The notes under the pieces were generated by a model that did not search any database, had not been told where the DNA came from, and saw nothing but the letters and a program-made list of their open reading frames with translations. Of a stretch of DNA of 62,000 nt, positions 1 to 62,000 are shown piece by piece (within the stretch, counting starts at the first letter, position 1; each line of letters starts with the position of its first letter). Source of the DNA: Cristatella mucedo (taxonomy: Eukaryota; Bryozoa; Phylactolaemata; Cristatellidae); contig WPIO01000005.1 of assembly GCA_009760855.2 (NCBI GenBank), positions 552,501 through 614,500 of the forward strand, written 5' to 3'. A program made the position numbers and the translations under genes.

Positions 1-1
1 T

Positions 2-55560
<55,559 letters not shown>

Positions 55561-55769
55561 GTGAGTGCAAGTTTGGGCGTAGTCCGAAAAAGCAGCAGCA
55601 GGTGGCCTACCTTATCTTTACTCTATGTGGTCGATACCTAATGTGCTCGAGATTCTTACAAGTCAAAGATAGGGACGCTAAAAGAGCAACATTCCGGCAT
55701 CCTGAAGATACTCCTATAATTCATAAAAATGGCACACGAAACCACTGTCGCGTTTTTCTAAGTTGATAA

Positions 55770-55950
55770 AGATATCTGCATGCTGACACTGTGCATATAT
55801 CGTCTCTAATCATGTTATGCTTATTAACATGTCCATGATGACCATCAACTCCCTGATCATGCTTTGCTTCCAGCAAATGTAAAGTGCCTAGAAAGAGATT
55901 TAGTTCTCTAATGACACTATACAAAGGAGTTGTTATCATTATTATTGCCT
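55770..55950 (+). mobile_element. L2-1 3'UTR and tail, sense
   Basis: CATGCTGACACTGTGCATAT, CAGCAAATGTAAAGTGCCTA and GAAAGAGATTTAGTTCTC match the family, with a short (TTA)n-like end. Confidence 0.82.
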
Positions 55951-56891
55951 ATGTAGGATGGCAGTCGTAAGGCTCAGTTGCGGCACCTGCCCGTAGTGGC
56001 AAACGGACGCTGTAGGGTAAAGGTCACAATCTCGCACTCGAGATGGCCAACCTCTCGGCGTATTACGTACAGTCCGACATTTTAGAAACTAATCAGCTGC
56101 CCTTGAGGATCCGCTGTCTGCCAGTGCTAATATGAAATATTGCTTGCCATTGCATTGTAAGATCAGAATGGTCATAGCAAAAAGCAATAGATACATAGGA
56201 ATAGGCCAGGGATTAAACTCGCTACATTGTGTACCGTAAGGAGCGCCGCTACAAAGGGCTGAACGTCAGCGTGTGAAGAAAGTAAGTTACTAAAACCTTT
56301 TAAATTAGTATGCTCTTCATGTGTGAGTGTCTTTGTTCTGCTCTAGCACCACACTGTGAGCGAACGGTGAGCTCTAGCACCACACTGTACGCGAGCTCGA
56401 ATCTCAGAATGCATTAATAAATGCTTCAGCCAACACAAAAAGTAAGACCCATTACGACACTTAATTTATTCAGCTTAATTAGCCCCAACCTGGTTACTGC
56501 ACGACGAGTAGCCAGGGAGCTCGCCAAGTGACCGGCAGAAGGCGCTGCAGCGTGCCAGGCCACTCTTTCACCCTATCGCACGATCGGTCGGCCCTACAGA
56601 AAAAGAATGCTCTGCTCCTTGAAAAAGGTTTTGCTAATAACTTTGAATAGTGAGCTTCTAAATCCGCTGAAGCTCATGCTGTCGTCTTACCGCTTCCATT
56701 TTGTTTGGGCGAAAGCGCACGATTCGACGTGCCCTTAAGTGAAGCCTCAAGGACGAAACCTTTGTTCATTTGATCTTCGATACAGTAGCTTCAATGAAGG
56801 TAACTGGTTTCGCAATCTTTACTTCGTTGGACAGGACAATAACAAACATTATAAAATATACAATTCCACTTAAAAAAATAAAATACCATCT
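55951..56891. other. No feature recognised
   Basis: No exon, repeat family or regulatory site recognised. The cadherin transcript end, if here, shows no obvious polyadenylation signal apart from an isolated AATAAA near 56,415. Confidence 0.4.
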
Positions 56892-57051
56892 GATTTAACA
56901 GCTTTTTTATAGCCACAGAAGAGCCTTGACGGCGATCACCACCGCTTGCAGCGGCGATAAAGAATCGCCCACCACAGGATTCGAACCCGCGACCTCGGGG
57001 CCGAGGTCGTGAAAAGCAACTGCCTTACCTAGTGAGCCATTACGGCTCACC
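56892..57051 (-). mobile_element. SINE-A copy, antisense
   Basis: Reverse complement carries GTGAGCCGTAATGGCTCAC, a near-perfect B box in GGGTTCGAATCCTGTGGTGG and the tail GGCTCTTCTGTGGCTATAAA. One of the best preserved copies. It contains the family's internal GGCGAT/ATCGCC stem. Confidence 0.88.
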
Positions 57052-57255
57052 ACTTAAAGATAGCTCATATCATTACGGACGCTGATCCGCTTCCACGAGA
57101 AGGCACAAGTCATATTCGTCTTTATCTTTGTTCTACGATATCTTGCGGCTGCTACACTTCCATCAATAAGTACTTGCACATAGTGGAATAAGTGCATTTT
57201 TTAGGCTCCGGCAGCTTGAGTAACCTAGGAGCCCAGAAAGTAAGCGCCTAGCATT

Positions 57256-58575
57256 AATAATAATAATAATGCACTTGATAAAGTGCCCTCAGAGAACTTA
57301 ATCTCTTTCTAGGCGCTATACATTTGCTGTAAAGAGAAATGCAATTGAATGGTGAGTAAAATCATGCTTTACTGAATGAATAACATGGTTGGGGGTGACA
57401 TACACAGGGTCAGCTTGCAAATGTGGTTAGTGGCAGCATGCACAGTGTCAGCACGGGTAAGCACTTGGAGGATTAATCACAGGGACCCACCAAATGCTGT
57501 CCTAAATAGGTGTTTTTAAATTCTTTTTAAATATAGTCAGGTCAGGGGATGTTCTGACGCAGGTCGGGAGGGAGTTCCAGGCTTTGGGAGCATACGAACT
57601 AAATGCACGGTCTCCAAAGGATTTGAGGTTTGTACGGGGTATTTGTAGACTGTTGGATTCCGAAAAGCCGGTGGTACGATGCTTGGCCTGATGGGGGGAG
57701 TATATCTGAGAGATAGGCTGGAGCCAAAGAATGAAGTGACCTAAAAGTGAGCAACGAAACCTTGAAGTCAATCCGTTGCCTCACTGGTAGCCAGTGCAGG
57801 TCGGCGAGAAGTGGAGTAATGTGGCAACTGCGACGCTCACGACAGACAAGCCTAGCTGCGGAGTTTTGCACCACCTGCAATCGCCTGATCGCACATGCCG
57901 GTAGGCCAGCGAGCAGTGAGTTGCAGAAGTTGAGACGGGATGTCACGAATGCATGGAATAACTTGGACGAGGTATCCTTATCTAAACAAGCCCGAATTTT
58001 AGCAATGTTATGAAGCTGAAAATAGGCAGATTTGACTGTGGAGCTGATATGGTCGTCTAACGAGAGGTCGCTTTGGAATATGACACCTAGATTTCGAGCT
58101 GATTCTACTGGAGATGAGCTGGCAAAGCCAATTTTGAGCTTCAGCCTTTTCAATTTGTGAATCACACTGGGTTTGCCCTTTGCTAGTAAGTTAGTTTTAT
58201 CATCATGTAGTTTTAGAAAACTTGCTGCCATCCATGTGTGGATGTCATCAATACATGCAGCAAGTGAATTTAGAGAATTCAATGTGCTCGAAGGCTGGGA
58301 GGGATCAAAGCAAAGGTACAACTGAGTGTCATCCGCATAGAAGTGAAAGCCTAGATTGTGCTTGGCAATCACATCAGCAAGAGGGAAAGTATAAACCGTA
58401 AAAAGAACCTGACCTAGCACAGAGCCCTGAGGTACGCCATATTTCAGAGGTAGCTCGGGTGATCTTTGTTCATTCACGTTTATACTCTGTAGTCTCCCAC
58501 TGAGATATGAACCTGAACCGCTGCAGTGCCAGTAATGTGAGCAGTGCCAGTGATGCCCAGGCGAGGAGATGCGAG
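57256..58575 (-). mobile_element. L2-1 LINE, 5'-truncated, antisense
   Basis: (TAA)n plus reverse-complemented tail, 3'UTR and about 1 kb of RT ORF. It aligns closely to the 3' part of the element at 19,134. Confidence 0.9.
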
Positions 58576-58600
58576 GAGGCGCATCGACAGTTATTTCCAC
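57599..58600 (-). pseudogene. L2-1 reverse transcriptase, C-terminal part, open but truncated
   Basis: A 333-residue open frame with [18 protein letters not shown] and N-L-G-V-I-F-Q-S-D-L. It has A5 where the 19,134 copy has A6, so the frame crosses that point intact. A later frameshift near 57,700 splits the C-terminus. The first about 30 residues are degraded or not element-derived. Confidence 0.85.
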
Positions 58601-58654
58601 ATTGTGTGGCTACCGACGAGCAGGGCTGCAAGAACTATAAAGAGTACAATGAAG

Positions 58655-58862
58655 AAAATGTAGCAGCCTCATTTATATTGAAGACAGAAGCCTCCTCCGC
58701 GGCTCCTTCCACTCCCTTACCCCCCCCCACACCACCACCACCACCACGTTTACAGCGGCCAATAAACGTTCGACCACTGCAGGACTCAAACGCACGACTC
58801 GGATCACGATCAGCGAGCGTCTGACCCCTGGGCTGAGACCAAGAGCACCACATTGGCTGAGT
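58655..58862 (-). mobile_element. Diverged SINE-A copy, antisense
   Basis: Reverse complement shows TCGTGCGTTTGAGTCCTGC, TTATTGGCCGCTGTAAACG and ATGAGGCTGCTACATTTTC in SINE-A order, with an inserted CCA/GGT-rich stretch. Confidence 0.65.
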
Positions 58863-59346
58863 AGCGACACCATCGGCTAATAAGCAAATAAGAATTCCAT
58901 TTTAAAAATCCACCGGCGGATAGTCAAAGTTTGTGCAAAGCCGCGTGGAGCACGCACATTCGTGAACATTCCTACGAGCGATAGAGCGCCGTCGACTTTT
59001 GCTGGATGCTCGTCACTCGACGACTCGGCCGTCGCCGTTGTAGCTAGCGCTCCTGTACAATCCGTAGGCAAGAGAGTCTGGCTCATTCGATAGGGACAAG
59101 TCGTAAGCACTCCGTAAGTGTACCCAGGTTATGTTTGGTTGGCTGGGACTGGACGGCTCACCGGCCGGGGTCGAACCTTCGGCATGGCCGGATGTGCGGT
59201 GACGTGAGGTCACCGGCTCTTGCGTAGGAAAAGTTGGCCGAGTAAGTCGTGGTGTTGGAGGCTCCTGGTCTCGCCGAGTTATTCACCTGGATGGTTCCAG
59301 GCGTGCTCCGGTGATGCGGCCACGCACGCAAGGCGACGAGTGCCCA

Positions 59347-59533
59347 AGGCCGTGATGGCACACTAGGTAAGGCGGTTGCTTTCACGACCTCGGTCCCGAG
59401 GTCGTGGGTTCGATTCCTGTGGTGGGCGATTCTTTATCGCCACTGCAAGCGGTGTGATAGCCATAAAGGCTCTTCTGTCGCTATACAAAAAGAGGCTGTT
59501 TAAGCAGCTAGGATTTATTATTATTATTATTAA
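59347..59533 (+). mobile_element. SINE-A copy, well preserved
   Basis: A box-like GGCCGTGATGGCACACTAGG, B box-like GTGGGTTCGATTCCTGTGG, stem GGCGATTCTTTATCGCC and tail AAAGAGGCTGTTTAAGCAG plus (TTA)n. Serves as the window's reference copy. Confidence 0.88.
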
Positions 59534-60350
59534 GGCCCGAGCGGAGCTGGATAGCACGCTCGTTGTTGTGATTTGTATATTCCGCGTTCCCCGCGTAGCG
59601 TGTTCGTGACCCCCCCCCCCGTGTGTGTTGGCGTCTTTCGGCGGAAGCTCTCGACGGTGGTGGACGTCCGCTCTGTTTACCACAGAGTACTCAGCTAGCC
59701 GGGTCTTGGACGTCGTACGCTTGTACTGGTGAGACGAAGTCCGGCGACGGTGCGACTGTGGAAGCCGACTGAGAACCAACACGTTTGTTCGCGCTTGCGG
59801 CGTCATCCCGTGCCCCTGTAGTTTACCTTGTATAGGACCTTCCCCTGTAGACTGGTTTAGTTCCCCCTTTGTAAAGCGCATGCGTGTGTATTTTATAATG
59901 TGTTGTGTACCCGGTCGATCACCCGCGAACCGCTGCTGCCCGAGGGCTCCGCGTAACGGCCGAGAATGGACATAGATAGTAGGGGGCCCTAGTGAGAATA
60001 GCCTCTAACCCCTGGAACTCGGCTACATAAGCATGGAAATAGCAACGGACAGATAAACAGAACTGCTCTTGTGTTCTTAGGACTGTTTGAAGGCTGCTGC
60101 GTGAGATTTAACATGGCTAAGTACACTGCTAAGTTCGCTGACGAGATGTGCGCTGTCCTCCTGTAGCGAGCCGCGGCCCACCGTTTGTATTTCGCGGCCA
60201 CGCGAGGAGCTCGAAGCCACGGACCTGAAATGAAACAGTCGGCCGGAAAATGGAGATCAGTTGACTTTTGCTTGTGTGCGAGCTTCTTTCGGCGAGGCAG
60301 CTCTTTGTGAATGTGGACCGGGGAGTAATAATATAAACAATAATAATAAT
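59534..60350. other. GC-rich intergenic stretch, unassigned
   Basis: CpG-rich, with a C-run at about 59,610-59,621 and a short AAT repeat at 60,326-60,350. No coding region or known element recognised. Confidence 0.4.
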
Positions 60351-60649
60351 CAGTCAGCTCCCCCACTTAAAACGGTTCGACCTGCGAAAATTCGGAGATG
60401 TGAACTCGGTCAAGGTCATGCAAAGATCGAAAATCAAACTGCATCCAAGAAAGTTTCAAAATCCACGAACGGTTAGTAGATTTTTCAACGCCGAAAACAG
60501 TAGCGAGGAAGCTGACAGCTAAGAATTCTTCAGAATGTATCCTATTGGAACGTATGATTTTACCATTCTCGACTCGCGAAAATTCGACTTGCGACAGGTT
60601 TTCCGGTCCCCATCTATCTCGTAAGTCGGGGGGGGGGGAGGGCTGACTG
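60351..60649. mobile_element. Tigger/pogo-like MITE, about 299 bp
   Basis: The left end CAGTCAGCTCCCCCACTT and right end (reverse complement) CAGTCAGCCCTCCCCCC form terminal inverted repeats. The right end continues GACTTACGAGATAGATGGGG, a pattern known from Tigger-type mariner-superfamily ends. No TA duplication is clear and no transposase is present. Confidence 0.65.
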
Positions 60650-60795
60650 CACATTTGTACATCACCCTCAGAGAACTACATCTTTTTCTAGGCACAGATT
60701 ACAAAGATTAAAAGATTAGAAAGATTACAGATTAAAAAGCATGATCAATTGGTTTGTAGTAACATCCACAATGTCAACGAACGTAATATGCGCTT
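60650..60795 (-). mobile_element. L2-1 3'UTR remnant, antisense
   Basis: CATCACCCTCAGAGAACTAC and TCTTTTTCTAGGCACAG are a decayed L2-1 tail. GATTA/AGATTA slippage repeats lie inside. Confidence 0.6.
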
Positions 60796-60839
60796 AGGAG
60801 TGGCGTTCACATTGCCGTTTACGCGAAGTCAGGCAAACA

Positions 60840-61718
60840 TTCGTCCGTGCGGGCGGTGAGCAAATATGTTCGCTGTCGCCGCCCTGCCGCCACGCCCTGC
60901 CGCCTCGCAGTCGCGAACCGGACCGCGGGGCTACTGAGACCCGCTAGGCGTGACTCGAGGCGCCTGGCTCCGCAGCGGCCGCCGGTCTCGCGGCTAGAAC
61001 GGCGGCACCGCCTGAGCCTCCTTCGTTGCGCTTTGTGCGAAGGACCCGACGTAGTACGAAACCAAAACGAACGCTCGTAACCGCGCGAAGCCACTTTCAT
61101 TGCTCCCCGCCGCGACGATCGAGAGCTGCCCCCGCGGGGCAGTGACTGCAGACTCGAGGCGTGCGGCTGTCCACGGTACGTCCCCACTTTTCGCCGAGAG
61201 GCGTTTCGTCGAGGCGGCGTCGATCGCTTAGCAGGGCGCCCGGCGACTGTCGGCGCCCGCCGTCGCCAGGCAGCGGGCCCTCCGGGTCTCGGACCCGGAT
61301 GTTAAGCGCTCGCTCTTCACGACCTGGGTTGTCGCGTCTTCGAACCCAGCAGCGGGTGATCCCGTGCTGCTACCGAAATCGGTTTTGATTGCAGCGAAGT
61401 CTCTTCCTGCGGCTATGCAAATAAGGCTGCTAAATCAGCTTATCTTGTTTTCGATGGCGGGGTTCGATTCGAGAGCCGAGCCGAATGTCCGTCCCCCTCC
61501 GCTGACAGTCCAAGAAGTAGCCACTCCGCAGCTACAGGCGGCTACGCACTCTTCGGGTGTAGGGGGGGGGGGAATTTCTCGGCGAGCCGAGACAAAGGAG
61601 AGCGATTCAGCATCCGCACGTGATCGGCCATTGTGCCGGAGCCTCGCTCGGTACCGGGCGCCCGGTTTTACTCTGGCGGCAGGATATCTTGCGGTCTCTC
61701 CGCCACAGCGTCGCGACT
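60840..61718 (+). promoter_or_regulatory. CpG island / likely promoter and 5'UTR of the next gene
   Basis: Strong jump in GC and CpG density (for example GCAGCGGCCGCCGGTCTCGC near 60,975) directly upstream of a signal-peptide-coding first exon. The transcription start is not identifiable. A diverged SINE-A lies inside it. Confidence 0.55.
61283..61448 (+). mobile_element. Diverged SINE-A-like copy near the second gene's start
   Basis: GACCTGGGTTGTCGCGTCTTC, GAACCCAGCAGCGGGTGAT and AATAAGGCTGCTAAATCAGC follow SINE-A order with many differences. Confidence 0.5.
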
Positions 61719-61795
61719 ATGGCGGCCTGCAACGGCGGCGGCGCGCTGCTAGTCTGGTTCCTGCTGATGTTCGACGCCTGCGCGTGCCTCGTCAG
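61719..61795 (+). CDS. First coding exon of a second gene: signal-peptide N-terminus
   Basis: ATG in good context (CGCGACTATGG). M-A-A-C-N-G-G-G, then the hydrophobic core A-L-L-V-W-F-L-L-M-F-D-A-C-A-C-L-V, then donor CAG|GTTAGT. 25 codons plus 2 nt, phase 2 out. It fits the N-terminus of a secreted or type I membrane protein. The rest lies outside the window; a tandem cadherin is possible but unsupported. Confidence 0.6.
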
Positions 61796-62000
61796 GTTAG
61801 TGGAACGGCGGCGCCGCCCGTTGCTTGCGTCTGCGAACCGAGCTTCGGCAGTCGCGCGAGCACCTCCGACGTTGAGGCAGCGGTTTTCGGCGTCGCGGCG
61901 AGCGATCTCGACAGTTTAGCTGCCCGGTTCGCGAGCGCCAGTAGCCAGCGAGGACTGTCATCGCTAATTGGCACGCCTGCATAGTCGAAGTCGTGGTGCC

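Noticed and set aside
56940-57051. Free-standing tRNA gene
   Set aside because: The tRNA-like part is the head of a SINE-A copy with a body and tail shared by other copies; no clover-leaf acceptor stem.

Overview
This is an animal (metazoan) genomic window, not a microbial one. It contains long introns with GT-AG splice sites, dinucleotide microsatellites, tRNA-derived SINEs and many copies of L2/CR1-type non-LTR retrotransposons. The species cannot be fixed from sequence alone. A marine invertebrate fits, and a sponge or cnidarian is plausible because large unclassified cadherins are common there; that is inference.

Positions 1 to about 55,600 carry the 3' part of one giant plus-strand cadherin gene. 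I assembled 29 small exons (26-281 nt) plus one candidate tail exon by eye. Their splice phases agree at every junction, so the reading frame stays open for about 4.7 kb of coding sequence (about 1,570 residues) spread over 55 kb. The protein starts inside a cadherin repeat, runs through roughly 13 divergent repeats, then a repeat-free juxtamembrane region, one transmembrane helix (about 54,290-54,370) and a short or alternatively spliced cytoplasmic tail. There is no EGF or laminin-G module before the membrane, which argues against FAT/CELSR types and is closer to a CDH23/PCDH15-like layout. One short stretch (between 32,771 and 36,380) probably hides an exon I could not find.

The introns are filled by two L2-like LINE families (L2-1 with a (TTA)n 3' tail; L2-2 with an (ATTAC)n tail), two tRNA-derived SINE families (SINE-A; SINE-B, which borrows the L2-1 3' end), DNA-transposon-like inverted-repeat elements, microsatellites and one perfect 36-bp palindrome. 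The largest feature is a three-layer nest at 18,895-24,600: an old sense L2-1 copy is split by a nearly intact antisense L2-1 and again by an antisense L2-2.

From about 58.8 kb the sequence becomes GC- and CpG-rich. It ends with a likely promoter/5'UTR and a first coding exon (61,719-61,795) encoding a signal-peptide-like N-terminus of a second plus-strand gene that continues beyond the window. No bacterial-type system, CRISPR array, rRNA or free-standing tRNA gene was seen.
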